DNA of 64,000 nt from Neogemmobacter tilapiae. Its GTDB lineage: Bacteria > Pseudomonadota > Alphaproteobacteria > Rhodobacterales > Rhodobacteraceae. Location: NCBI RefSeq assembly GCF_014652215.1, contig NZ_BMYJ01000008.1, positions 1-64,000 of the forward strand, given 5' to 3'. The notes under the pieces are model-generated. The model worked only from the letters and a program-made list of their open reading frames with translations. It was not told the DNA's origin and did no database searches. Numbering within the stretch: the stretch's first letter is position 1; each line of letters begins with the position of its first letter. Below, piece by piece: positions 7,697 to 15,535 of this stretch. A program made the translations under genes and the position numbers.

Positions 7697-8525
7697 AGCC
7701 CTGCAGCTTGATCGCGTTGATCTGGCCGACATCCATAAGCCCGACCAACTGGCGCAGGCCATTCATCGCCGGATGGGCCCACTGCAGGGCGCTGTCCCCG
7801 TTGATCAGATCGCCCGCAGCCTCGACATCGCCGACATACGCTATGAACAACTCGACGGTTTTGAAGGCATGCTGCTGACCGACCGCCTTCGCACCCAAGG
7901 CCAAATCCTGGTCAACACCAAGCGGGGGATGCCAGCCGCCCGGTTCAGCCTCGCCCATGAACTGGGGCACTTTCTGCTGGAGCGCCATGTGCTGGGCCTC
8001 GACGGCCGGTTCACCTGCACACAAAACGATCTGCGCGAGGCGCGGACGGCGCAACTGCATCAGAGGCAAGAGGCGGAGGCCAATGCCTTTGCCATCGCCC
8101 TCTTGGCGCCGCAGGCTCTGGCGGCCCTTTTTACTGTTGCGGAACCGAGCATAGCAGCCGCTAGGGGCCTCAGGGATCGGTTGGAACTCAGCCTGGAAGC
8201 CGCCGCGCGCTGTCTTGTCGCACGCCATGATGAACCCCTTGCTGCGGTTTGGACCAAGAACCGCGTCATCCGCTATGTCGTGCGCGGACCGCGATTTCCA
8301 TGGATCGAACGCGGTCCACAACAGGTGGTTTCAGCACTCAGCCGGACAGCGGAAGCCTTCGGGCGCAGGTTAGAAGGCACCACGGCGATGGGCGAGGTCG
8401 CGCCCGCCGCTTGGACAAACGCGGACATCCCCGAACTCTTCGAACAGGTGCGCATTGGCAAGGAGGGTCATGCCTTGACCCTGCTCTGGGCCACCTTGCC
8501 GGAATGCGAAGACGAAGAAGATTGA
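7668..8525 (+). CDS. ImmA/IrrE-family metallo-endopeptidase
   Basis: The gene encodes up to 285 residues. The zinc-binding motif HELGHF follows ARFSLA, the typical ImmA/IrrE context, and lies roughly at residue 100. Members cleave or inactivate a partner XRE repressor, releasing element gene expression after DNA damage or another cue. The GTG at 7668 gives a 29-base overlap with the XRE gene. A strong GAGGAG at 7688-7693 points instead to an in-frame CTG at 7701, so the first 11 residues are uncertain. The C-terminal third has no motif I recognise and could be the signal-sensing part. Confidence 0.85.
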   Translation: MPPHHPPRSKALQLDRVDLADIHKPDQLAQAIHRRMGPLQGAVPVDQIARSLDIADIRYEQLDGFEGMLLTDRLRTQGQILVNTKRGMPAARFSLAHELGHFLLERHVLGLDGRFTCTQNDLREARTAQLHQRQEAEANAFAIALLAPQALAALFTVAEPSIAAARGLRDRLELSLEAAARCLVARHDEPLAAVWTKNRVIRYVVRGPRFPWIERGPQQVVSALSRTAEAFGRRLEGTTAMGEVAPAAWTNADIPELFEQVRIGKEGHALTLLWATLPECEDEED

Positions 8526-8834
8526 GCGGGGCGGGTGGCTGGTGATCCTTGCTAGTGATCCAGTGCTGATTGGCAACGGCCTCGCGCCTTGCAAGTCTGT
8601 CCGAGCAGCGGTTCGCCCTTTTTTCGATCCCGGTGAGTAGCACGGGCTGTCGTCAGATCGACCAGACGCAACGAGCACTGTTCCATAAAATCAAAATCAT
8701 AACCCCCTATGGCCTCCTTTCCATTGGACTTCACCGTGTTTTGGAGCGTTGGTCTGATCCAAGCCCGGTCCCGTCCGGGCTCGTTCCGGTACGCGTCGTC
8801 GCGTTGTGCGCGCCGCAAGTACCGGAGAAAGATC
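8526..8834. other. Intergenic stretch without a supported gene
   Basis: About 300 bases separate the ImmA-like gene from the recombinase cassette. Frames on both strands are short, overlapping and without motifs or ribosome sites. The cassette promoter should be here, but I cannot point to a convincing one. Confidence 0.4.
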
Positions 8835-9455
8835 ATGACCAGACAGAGGAAGAACGGATCAGCCGTCACCTGCAGCCCTAAGGGCGCGCCCAAGCCCGCG
8901 GCTGATGATGGTATGACGGTGCCAGCAACCAACGACCATCTAGATGGTGCCGTCCATTCCGCCGATATCCCGCCCGTCGGCAATACCGTCGAAGATCCGG
9001 CGGAAGATTTGGTCGAGGATAATTCAGCCAACATGGATGCGCCATCTGCGGCACAGGCTTCATTGATCGCAATCGCCCCTCGCCAAACCAAAGCCGCGCT
9101 TCTGCGGGAGAAGGTACTGGCCCCCGGCGGTGCCTCGCTGGCCGATCTGATGCGCTTGACCGGCTGGCAAGCCCATACCATCCGCGCGGCCTTGAGCGGC
9201 TTGCGCAAGTCAGGGCTCGTGCTCACCCGGCGTCGCGAGGGCACGGACAGTATCTATGGCGTGGAAAGTGCCGCGCTGGATTCTAGTGCTGTCGAGATTG
9301 CGGCAGCGGGGACGGGGGAAAGGGCGGCTGCAAACATCGCCGAACCCGCAGAAACGGGTGCGACCGATCCGACAATCTCTACGCCTGCCGCAACCGCCCA
9401 ACTGCCGACAGACCCGGCGGCAGCCAGCCTTGACCCAGCCCCGGTGCGGACATGA
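8835..9455 (+). CDS. DUF3489 helix-turn-helix protein of recombinase cassette
   Basis: The protein has 206 residues. The first ~80 are a low-complexity acidic linker. Residues ~90-140 are the DUF3489 winged-helix-like unit (LLREKVLAPGGASLADLMRL and TIRAALSGLRKSGLVLTRRR), and an Ala/Thr/Pro-rich tail follows. The family is found next to DUF2924 and large serine recombinases in alphaproteobacterial elements, where a DNA-binding accessory role is assumed. I start it at the ATG at 8835, after CCGGAGAAAG, rather than at the upstream ATG at 8709, because the added N-terminus lacks family character. It overlaps the DUF2924 gene by ATGA. Confidence 0.8.
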   Translation: MTRQRKNGSAVTCSPKGAPKPAADDGMTVPATNDHLDGAVHSADIPPVGNTVEDPAEDLVEDNSANMDAPSAAQASLIAIAPRQTKAALLREKVLAPGGASLADLMRLTGWQAHTIRAALSGLRKSGLVLTRRREGTDSIYGVESAALDSSAVEIAAAGTGERAAANIAEPAETGATDPTISTPAATAQLPTDPAAASLDPAPVRT

Positions 9456-9910
9456 CCACCGTCAAAGAACTCGACGCGCTGGATCGGGCTGGTCTGGCCA
9501 CGCTCTGGGCGGAACTGCTGGGCGGTTCTGTGCCGCCCGGCATGAGCCAGTTGATGCAACGCCGCTATCTCGCCTTCGCCCTGCAAGCGCGGAAGGGGGG
9601 CGATCTTGCCCCCGCACTTGCCGCGCGGCTTGACCGCTTGGCTGCAGGAGAAGTGCAGAAGGCTGCACTCAGCCTCAAGCCCGGCGCCCGGCTCCTGCGC
9701 GCATGGAACGGCACAACCCATGTCGTGGATGTCGTCGCAGACGGGTTCCTCTGGAACGGCACTTGCCATCGCTCCCTCTCCGCCATCGCCCGCGCCATCA
9801 CCGGGGCCCGATGGTCGGGGCCTCGGTTCTTTGGTCTGATTGATGCCGCCGAGGCTACAACCAAGGCGGGTCAGGTTGTCGTCCCCCGGCGCAAGGCGGG
9901 TTCCAAATGA
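9452..9910 (+). CDS. DUF2924 protein of recombinase cassette
   Basis: The protein has 152 residues and is typical of DUF2924: an N-terminal helical part (LATLWAELLGGSVPPGMSQ, then MQRRYLAFALQ) and a C-terminal part with a tryptophan-containing motif (GTTHVVDVVADGFLWNG followed by RSLSAIARAITGARWSGPRF). That C-terminal unit resembles a small DNA-recognition fold known in phage and recombinase proteins. Four-base overlaps at both ends (9452-9455 and 9907-9910) make it translationally coupled to the DUF3489 and recombinase genes, implying a fixed stoichiometry in one complex or step. Biochemical function unknown. Confidence 0.82.
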   Translation: MTTVKELDALDRAGLATLWAELLGGSVPPGMSQLMQRRYLAFALQARKGGDLAPALAARLDRLAAGEVQKAALSLKPGARLLRAWNGTTHVVDVVADGFLWNGTCHRSLSAIARAITGARWSGPRFFGLIDAAEATTKAGQVVVPRRKAGSK

Positions 9911-11595
9911 CCCAAAAGCCCGCAATCCGCTGCGCCATCTACACCCGCAAATCCTCCGATGAGGGGCTCGATCAGGCCTTCAATTCGCTGGATGCCCAAT
10001 ATGAGGCTTGCGCGGCCTATGTCGCCAGCCAGCGCCATGAAGGCTGGAAGCTCATCGCCGAACGGTTTGACGATGGGGGGATTTCGGGGGGCACGCTGGA
10101 ACGCCCGGGTTTGCAGCGCCTGCTGGCCGAAATCGACGCCGGACGCATTGGCATGGTGGTGGTTTACAAGATCGACCGCCTGACCCGATCGCTGGCCGAC
10201 TTTGGTCGCTTGGTCGAGCGGCTGGACGCCAAGAACTGTTCCTTCGTCTCGGTGACACAGGCCTTCAACACGGCGACTTCCATGGGTCGCTTGACCTTGA
10301 ATGTGCTGTTGTCCTTCGCGCAGTTCGAACGCGAAGTCACCGCCGAACGCATCCGCGACAAGATTGCTGCCTCCAAGAAGAAGGGCCTCTGGATGGGCGG
10401 CAGTCTCCCCTTGGGCTATGACCGCCACCCCGATCCCCAACGCCGGGAGTTGGTGATCCATCCGGGCGAAGCCGAGACCGTCAAACAACTGTTCCAACTT
10501 TACGCCGAACTGGGCAATCTGCGTCTGTTAGAGATCAGGGCACGTGAGCTTGGCCTGCTTCCCAAATCCAAGGAAGTCCTACTCGCAACCAGCGGCCCCG
10601 ACATCACATCAGGCGCAAAACCCGACACGAGCCCATTCAGCCGTGGCCAGTTGCATTATCTGCTGATGAACCCGGTCTATACTGGCCGCATCCGACACAA
10701 GGACCAAACCTATCCCGGTCAGCATCCGGCCATTATCGATGCCGATCTTTGGCAGCAGGTGCAGACCAAACTCATGTCGGCAAGCGCCCGACCCCGCGGC
10801 CGCAGCCCGACGCCGACCGAGGCCCGTGTGCTGGCTGGCAAGCTGCGCGACGAGACAGGTGATGTCTTGACCCCAACCCACACCCAGCGCCATGGCCGCC
10901 GCTTTGCCTATTATGTCTCCCACCGCCTGATTGCAGGGGGCAAGGATCCCACAGGTTGGCGGCTGCCTGCCGAGGCCTTGGAAGCCACGGTCCGCCAATT
11001 GGTTGCGGCCCATTTGCGGGCAGCGGCAGAGCGCCATGGGCTGCTGGTCACACCGGATGTGACGCAGGCGACACAGATTGCGGCGCGTGCGCAGGGTCTC
11101 GCCGAAAAGCTTGAAGCGGACCCGCCGCTTCTGGCAGATCTGATTGCAAAGCTCGATCTTGGTCAGGGCTTTGTGCGCATCAGCCTTGCGCAGGACCCGA
11201 TTTCCGCCGCCCTCGAAGTATCGGCCGATCACCTAGCCCCTGATCTGCTTTGCTTTGAGCAGCCCTTCTCACTGCGCCGCCGGGGAATTGAGACCCGGAT
11301 GGTGGCAGGCGAGAGGCTTCCTGCGCCGGACCCTGTCCTTATCCGCGCGCTCGCCGAGGCCCGGCTTTGGGTCAGAACCTTGCGAGAGGGGACATCGCTG
11401 GCCGAGATTGCAAAAGCCGCAGGTCGATCTGAGCCCTATGTCCGCAACCGCATTCCGCTGGCGTTTCTGGCCCCAAGCCTGCAGGCCGTCATTTTGGAAG
11501 GGCGTCAGCCGCCAGACCTTTCCCTCGCCCGGCTCATCCGCGACGGCATCCCGATGGATTGGGCCGAGCAGGCGCGGAGTTTTGGGATCACCTGA
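9907..11595 (+). CDS. Large serine recombinase (site-specific integrase/resolvase family)
   Basis: The protein has 562 residues. The N-terminal resolvase domain (about 5-160) shows YTRKSSDEG with nucleophile Ser16 or Ser17, DDGGISGGTLERPGL, VYKIDRLTRS and the FAQFERE segment. A recombinase domain (GLWMGGSLPLGYD, then LLMNPVYTGRI) covers about 175-300. The C-terminal part ends in a helical DNA-binding region (SLAEIAKAAGRSEPYVRNRI). Such enzymes integrate and excise elements by a serine-linked strand exchange. It is the last gene of the DUF3489-DUF2924 cassette. Immediately downstream are phased TCCCTG repeats and then tRNA-Ser, so its recombination or control site may be there. The gene appears full length. 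Confidence 0.9.
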   Translation: MTQKPAIRCAIYTRKSSDEGLDQAFNSLDAQYEACAAYVASQRHEGWKLIAERFDDGGISGGTLERPGLQRLLAEIDAGRIGMVVVYKIDRLTRSLADFGRLVERLDAKNCSFVSVTQAFNTATSMGRLTLNVLLSFAQFEREVTAERIRDKIAASKKKGLWMGGSLPLGYDRHPDPQRRELVIHPGEAETVKQLFQLYAELGNLRLLEIRARELGLLPKSKEVLLATSGPDITSGAKPDTSPFSRGQLHYLLMNPVYTGRIRHKDQTYPGQHPAIIDADLWQQVQTKLMSASARPRGRSPTPTEARVLAGKLRDETGDVLTPTHTQRHGRRFAYYVSHRLIAGGKDPTGWRLPAEALEATVRQLVAAHLRAAAERHGLLVTPDVTQATQIAARAQGLAEKLEADPPLLADLIAKLDLGQGFVRISLAQDPISAALEVSADHLAPDLLCFEQPFSLRRRGIETRMVAGERLPAPDPVLIRALAEARLWVRTLREGTSLAEIAKAAGRSEPYVRNRIPLAFLAPSLQAVILEGRQPPDLSLARLIRDGIPMDWAEQARSFGIT

Positions 11596-12008
11596 TCCAG
11601 AGAGGGGGCAACAACGTCTACGGGCACCCCAAACAGCCCTTAACGCAAGTCCCTGTTCTTCCCAATTCTTTCCCTGTTCTGCTGAATTTTATTCCCTGAT
11701 CACCTTGATTAAATTCCCTGTTATTCCCGAACAGGGAATTCCGCGCTAAGCCACGGGCATTGCAGGATGATTCAGGACAGATTCCACCAGAACCGCCTCT
11801 CAGGGACGTCTATTCCCTGATAATTCCCTGTTTCTGCATTGGATCATCGCAAACCGAACCACTTCCAAACTCCGCGGAGACGCGGGCCGGAAAGGCGCGC
11901 AAGGAAGGAGGTGGGTTCAGTCTCCGCGCGCAGCGGCACCCGCTAAGCCCCGGAAACACGGGAGAAATTCGGCTTAGAACGAAATACAGGCGCTGAGACA
12001 GGGCTGGG
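11596..12008. other. Intergenic region between recombinase and tRNA-Ser
   Basis: The stretch contains no supported coding sequence. Its first 235 bases are A/T-richer than their surroundings and carry the TCCCTG repeat array. The rest, up to the tRNA 3' end, shows nothing I can name. It is the likely right boundary of the mobile region. Confidence 0.5.
11650..11830 (+). repeat. Phased TCCCTG repeat array (iteron-like) with perfect inverted repeat
   Basis: TCCCTG, mostly within ATTCCCTGTT or ATTCCCTGAT, begins at 11650, 11671, 11693, 11715, 11814 and 11825, with one inverted copy (CAGGGA) at 11732-11737. Partial TCCC copies start at 11660 and 11725. Steps are 10-11 or 21-22 bp, so the copies face the same side of the helix. 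AATTCCCTGTT (11712-11722) and AACAGGGAATT (11730-11740) form a perfect 11-bp inverted repeat. This is a protein-binding array: an attachment/accessory site for the recombinase cassette or an operator are the main options. Confidence 0.75.
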
Positions 12009-12098
<90 letters not shown>

Positions 12099-12182
12099 GG
12101 GGTGGTGGCGTGGGCGGGGATTTAGCGAAGGGTTGCTGGGGGTGCAAGGGGGGCTGTGAAAAATAACGCCGGGAAAGGGCGC

Positions 12183-12554
12183 TCAGGCGGCTTGGGCGGG
12201 CAGAAAGGCGGGCAGGTTGTCCTCGATCCAGGCGGCGAGTTCGCGCAGGCGGTCGGCGGCGCCTTGGCCAAGGGGGGTCAGCGAATATTCGACATGGGGT
12301 GGGACGACATCATGCGCCACGCGCAGCACCAACCCGTCGCCTTCCAGCTGTTGCAGGGTCTGGGCCAGCATCCTTTCGCTGACGCCGCCTATATTGCGTT
12401 TCAATTCCGAAAAACGGTGGGTGCCGTGGCAAAGGACGATCAGCACCAAAGTGCCCCAGCGGCTGGTCATATGGCGCAGCACATCGCGCGAAGGGCAGCG
12501 TTCCGACAAGACGTCGGGGGCAGGGATGGGCAGGGAAAAGCGGTCAGAGTTCAT
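12183..12554 (-). CDS. HxlR-family transcriptional regulator
   Basis: The protein has 123 residues and is a winged helix of the HxlR type. It has CPSRDVLRHMTSRWGTLVL near the N-terminus (the family Cys precedes the helix), the recognition region RFSELKRNIGGVSERMLAQTL, and the wing VLRVAHDVVPPHVEYSLTPLG. HxlR regulators often sense electrophiles or quinones through the N-terminal cysteine. It is transcribed divergently from an NmrA-type oxidoreductase gene, the same pairing as E. coli ytfH/ytfG, and probably represses it. The start at 12554 gives the normal family length; upstream codons lack family sequence. Confidence 0.88.
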   Translation of the reverse strand: MNSDRFSLPIPAPDVLSERCPSRDVLRHMTSRWGTLVLIVLCHGTHRFSELKRNIGGVSERMLAQTLQQLEGDGLVLRVAHDVVPPHVEYSLTPLGQGAADRLRELAAWIEDNLPAFLPAQAA

Positions 12555-12574
12555 GGTGGCACCAGAAAATTCAA

Positions 12575-12609
12575 ACTTACAAAAATGTAGGTACTTCCTA
12601 TTCGTAAGT
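12575..12609. promoter_or_regulatory. Candidate HxlR operator in divergent promoter
   Basis: ACTTAC at 12575-12580 and GTAAGT at 12604-12609 form an inverted pair in the A/T-rich interval between the HxlR and oxidoreductase genes. They flank the TGTAGGTACTTCC core. HxlR sites are typically such spaced inverted repeats over the promoter. The motif is short, so support is moderate. Confidence 0.4.
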
Positions 12610-12659
12610 AAAGGCGTATGTCGGGGGCAACGCAGCAAAACGCAAAGTAGGAGATGATC

Positions 12660-13490
12660 ATGACAATTGGTGTGACGGGTGCGACGGGGCAGTTAGGGCG
12701 TCTGGCGGTGGCCGCGCTGAAGGCCAAAGGCGCGGATGTCGTGGCGCTGGTGCGCGACACGGGCAAGGCCGCGGATCTGGGCGTTGCGGCGCGTGTGTTT
12801 GATTACAAAGCGGCGGATGCTGCTGCCTTGGCGGGGATCGAAACGCTGGTGCTGATCTCGTCGAATGATTTTGACGACCGGGCGGGCCAGCATAAGAAGG
12901 TGATCGCGGCGGCCAAAACGGCGGGCGTCAAGCGGGTGGTCTATACATCGCTGCTGAAGGGCGACGCTTCGCCGATGATTTTGGCGGGCGATCATATTGC
13001 CACCGAAGCGGCCCTGAAGGATTCGGGCCTGACCTATACGATCCTGCGCAACGGCTGGTATCTGGAAAACCACACCGGCAATCTGGGCGGGGCGATTGGG
13101 GCCGGGGCGATGATCGGCTCCTCCGGTGAAGGGCGGATTTCGGCGGCGAGCCGTCAGGACTATGCCGAGGCGATTGCGGCCGTGGCTGGGGCCGGGCACG
13201 AGAACAAGGTCTATGAACTGGCGGGGGATGACAGCTTTACCGTGGCCGAAATGGCGACGGTGGTCAGTCAGGTGACGGGCAAGACGATCCCCTTCAACAA
13301 CCTGCCGGAAGACACCTATGCGGGCATCCTGCAAAGCTTTGGCCTGCCGGAAGGTTTCGCAAAGATCTTGGCCGACAGTGACGTGCAGGCGTCGAAAGGC
13401 GCGCTATTTGACGACAGCAAGACCCTTTCGCGGCTGATCGGTCGTCCGACGACCAAGATGGCGGATGCGGTGAAGGCGGCGCTTTCCTAA
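12660..13490 (+). CDS. NmrA-like NAD(P)-dependent quinone oxidoreductase
   Basis: The protein has 276 residues. The N-terminal Rossmann motif GVTGATGQLG and the strings VKRVVYTSLL and YTILRNGWYLEN are typical of atypical short-chain dehydrogenases of the NmrA/HSCARG group, close to E. coli QorB (YtfG), an NAD(P)H:quinone oxidoreductase. Its pairing with a divergent HxlR regulator matches that assignment and suggests quinone or electrophile stress detoxification in the cytoplasm. The ATG at 12660 is preferred over 12654 because AGGAG at 12649-12653 is then six bases away. The exact substrate is uncertain. Confidence 0.85.
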   Translation: MTIGVTGATGQLGRLAVAALKAKGADVVALVRDTGKAADLGVAARVFDYKAADAAALAGIETLVLISSNDFDDRAGQHKKVIAAAKTAGVKRVVYTSLLKGDASPMILAGDHIATEAALKDSGLTYTILRNGWYLENHTGNLGGAIGAGAMIGSSGEGRISAASRQDYAEAIAAVAGAGHENKVYELAGDDSFTVAEMATVVSQVTGKTIPFNNLPEDTYAGILQSFGLPEGFAKILADSDVQASKGALFDDSKTLSRLIGRPTTKMADAVKAALS

Positions 13491-13576
13491 GCACCTTTGC
13501 GTGACCGCTTAGCCCCCCGCTTGGCAAATCCACGCGGGGGGCCTAGCTTTCGGGCAGATCATCGAAAGGTCCGCCC

Positions 13577-14440
13577 ATGGTTCTGCGCCCGCTGCTTATC
13601 TCGCTGCTGATCGCCACGGCAATGCCCTTGGCGCCTTTGCCTGTGATGGCGGAAACCACCATTAGGGGTGTCACCGCGCAACGGATCGGGGCGCTGACCC
13701 AGACGCTCAAGATGGACGACATCTTTCAGGTGATGCTGGATGAGGGCGTCGATTACGGTCAAAGCATTGAGGATGAGATGTTTCCGGGCCGGGGTGGGCC
13801 GGAATGGTTGGATCGCGTGCGGGCGATCTATGCCAAGGGGCCGATGCGCGAACGGTTTGAGGATCGTCTGCTGATCGAGCTGGCGTCGGACCCTGCGGCC
13901 TTGGATGCGGCGATGCAGTTCTTTGGTTCCGCCCGTGGCCAGCGGATCGTCGATCTGGAAATTGCGGCGCGCAAGACCCTGCTGGACGAGGCGGCGCAAG
14001 AGGCAGCGCGGGTGACGGTGGAGGATATGATCGCCGAAGGCCATCCGCGTATGGCGGCCTTGCAGAACTTTGCCGAAACGAATGAGCTGGTGGAACTGAA
14101 CGTCGCGGCCTCGCTGAATGGGTCGATGGAGTTTTACAAAGGGCTGTCGGAAGGCGGGGCTTTCGGGCCGGGAATGACGGAAGAGGAAATCCTGTCGGAC
14201 GTCTGGGGGCAGGAGCCGCAGATCCGGGCGGATACCGAGGAATGGTTGTTCGGCTTTCTGGTGATGGCCTATCAGCCCCTGTCGGATGAGGATCTGGCGG
14301 CCTATCAGGCTTTTGCCGAAAGCGCTGCCGGGCAAAAGGTGAACCGGGCGCTGTTTGCCGCCTTTGGTGAGGTTTTCGTGCCGGTGTCGCGGGCGATGGG
14401 GCGGGCATCGGCGGCGGAAATGGCCGGGGAAGATATCTGA
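13577..14440 (+). CDS. Exported DUF2059 domain protein
   Basis: The protein has 287 residues. An N-terminal signal peptide (hydrophobic LLISLLIATAMPLAPLPVMA, cut before ETT) is followed by an all-helical protein. Two stretches are DUF2059-like: the middle one contains PAALDAAMQFFGSARGQRIV and the C-terminal one LAAYQAFAESAAGQKVNRALF. The pattern of a short helix, AAYxxFxxSxxGQK and helix is characteristic. The function of the family is unknown; the protein should be periplasmic. The gene stands alone between the oxidoreductase and ribosomal protein genes. Confidence 0.75.
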   Translation: MVLRPLLISLLIATAMPLAPLPVMAETTIRGVTAQRIGALTQTLKMDDIFQVMLDEGVDYGQSIEDEMFPGRGGPEWLDRVRAIYAKGPMRERFEDRLLIELASDPAALDAAMQFFGSARGQRIVDLEIAARKTLLDEAAQEAARVTVEDMIAEGHPRMAALQNFAETNELVELNVAASLNGSMEFYKGLSEGGAFGPGMTEEEILSDVWGQEPQIRADTEEWLFGFLVMAYQPLSDEDLAAYQAFAESAAGQKVNRALFAAFGEVFVPVSRAMGRASAAEMAGEDI

Positions 14441-14630
14441 ATTCCCTGCAATTAGACGTTGACGAAGGCCCGATGATCCCCGATAAGCGCCCGTCTCTGC
14501 CGGGCATGGCCCGAGTGGGGGGATTCGCAATTTTGACAACCGTCCCGAAAGGGGCGCGCTGTCCGAGGCAAAGACCGAACGCTGGCAGAGGCCAGGGCCA
14601 CAGGACGCGGCAATGAAAAGGAATGAACGC

Positions 14631-15134
14631 ATGTTCGCGGTTCTGAAAACCGGCGGCAAGCAGTACAAAGTCAAGGCGGGGGATATCCTGCGCGTTGAAA
14701 AGCTTGCAGCTGTGGCTGGTGACAAAATCCAGTTCAACGAAATTCTGATGGTCGGCGGCGACAAACCCGTTCTGGGCGCTCCGCTGGTGGCTGGTGCGGC
14801 TGTGCAGGCCGAAGTGATCGAACAGATCAAGGGTGAGAAAGTCATCCACTTTGTGAAGCGTCGTCGTAAGCATTCGTCGCAACGCACGAAGGGCCATCGT
14901 CAGCAACTGACCTTGCTGCGGGTGACCGATGTTCTGGCCTCGGGTGCCGACAAGTCGGGCGTGACGGTTGCCACCGGCACCGCCGACGCGCGCCGTTCGG
15001 CCCATAATGCTGGTGCCGCTGCGGCCCCCGCTCCGAAAGCCAAGGCTGCGAAAGCGGCTGCTCCGGCGGCGGACGCTGCCGAAGCCCCTGCGAAACCGAA
15101 GCGTGCCGCCAAGGCCGCTGCTGCGAAGGAGTAA
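14631..15134 (+). CDS. rplU: 50S ribosomal protein L21 with long Ala/Lys-rich C-terminus
   Basis: The protein has 167 residues. Residues 1-103 are ordinary L21 (MFAVLKTGGKQYKVKAGD at the start and KRRRKHSSQRTKGHRQQLT near the end), a 23S rRNA binding protein of the large subunit. The last ~60 residues are an Ala/Lys/Pro-rich tail, a known feature of several alphaproteobacterial L21 proteins and probably disordered. The start is the ATG at 14631 after GGAATGAACGC; an upstream ATG at 14613 would add non-family residues. rpmA follows after six bases in one operon. Confidence 0.96.
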   Translation: MFAVLKTGGKQYKVKAGDILRVEKLAAVAGDKIQFNEILMVGGDKPVLGAPLVAGAAVQAEVIEQIKGEKVIHFVKRRRKHSSQRTKGHRQQLTLLRVTDVLASGADKSGVTVATGTADARRSAHNAGAAAAPAPKAKAAKAAAPAADAAEAPAKPKRAAKAAAAKE

Positions 15135-15140
15135 TCCCCC

Positions 15141-15410
15141 ATGGCACACAAGAAAGCAGGCGGTTCATCCCGTAACGGCCGCGATTCGGCCGGTCGTCGT
15201 TTGGGCGTGAAGCTGTTCGGTGGCCAGTCGGCCATTCCGGGCAATATCATCGTGCGCCAGCGCGGCACGACCTGGTTCCCGGGCAACGGCGTCGGCATGG
15301 GCACGGATCATACGATTTTTGCAACGGTCGAGGGCAAGGTGACGTTCAAGAAAGGCCTGAAGGGCCGCACGTTTATCTCGGTCCTGCCAGTGGCAGAGGC
15401 AGCAGAATAA
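15141..15410 (+). CDS. rpmA: 50S ribosomal protein L27
   Basis: The protein has 89 residues and is a normal full-length L27. It begins [18 protein letters not shown] and keeps the glycine-rich N-terminus that reaches the peptidyl transferase centre, with no Firmicutes-type cleavable N-extension. The [16 protein letters not shown] segment is the core. It is co-transcribed with rplU, and a hairpin terminator follows 30 bases after the stop. Confidence 0.97.
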   Translation: MAHKKAGGSSRNGRDSAGRRLGVKLFGGQSAIPGNIIVRQRGTTWFPGNGVGMGTDHTIFATVEGKVTFKKGLKGRTFISVLPVAEAAE

Positions 15411-15439
15411 GCCGAACCTTTACAATCTGATTGTAAACA

Positions 15440-15465
15440 GGGGATCGGCCAAAGGGCCGGTCCCC
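15440..15465 (+). terminator. Rho-independent terminator of rplU-rpmA
   Basis: GGGGATCGGCC (15440-15450) pairs with GGCCGGTCCCC (15455-15465), with one G-T wobble and a four-base loop, followed by TTCTTC. A small palindrome TACAATCTGATTGTA (15421-15435) precedes it. Confidence 0.8.
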
Positions 15466-15535
15466 TTCTTCATTTCGGACCGGTCTGACAAGCCCCGCGC
15501 AAGCGGGTTCATGGTGAGAGAGACTGGAAAAGGAA

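Noticed and set aside
12598-12609. CCTATTCGTAAG shared with the operator region at about 7266-7277
   Set aside because: Twelve matching bases in A/T-rich promoters with unrelated regulators (HxlR against XRE); most likely chance.
14533-14561. TTGACA as -35 box of rplU
   Set aside because: No acceptable -10 box at 16-18 bases; the downstream sequence is strongly G+C-rich.
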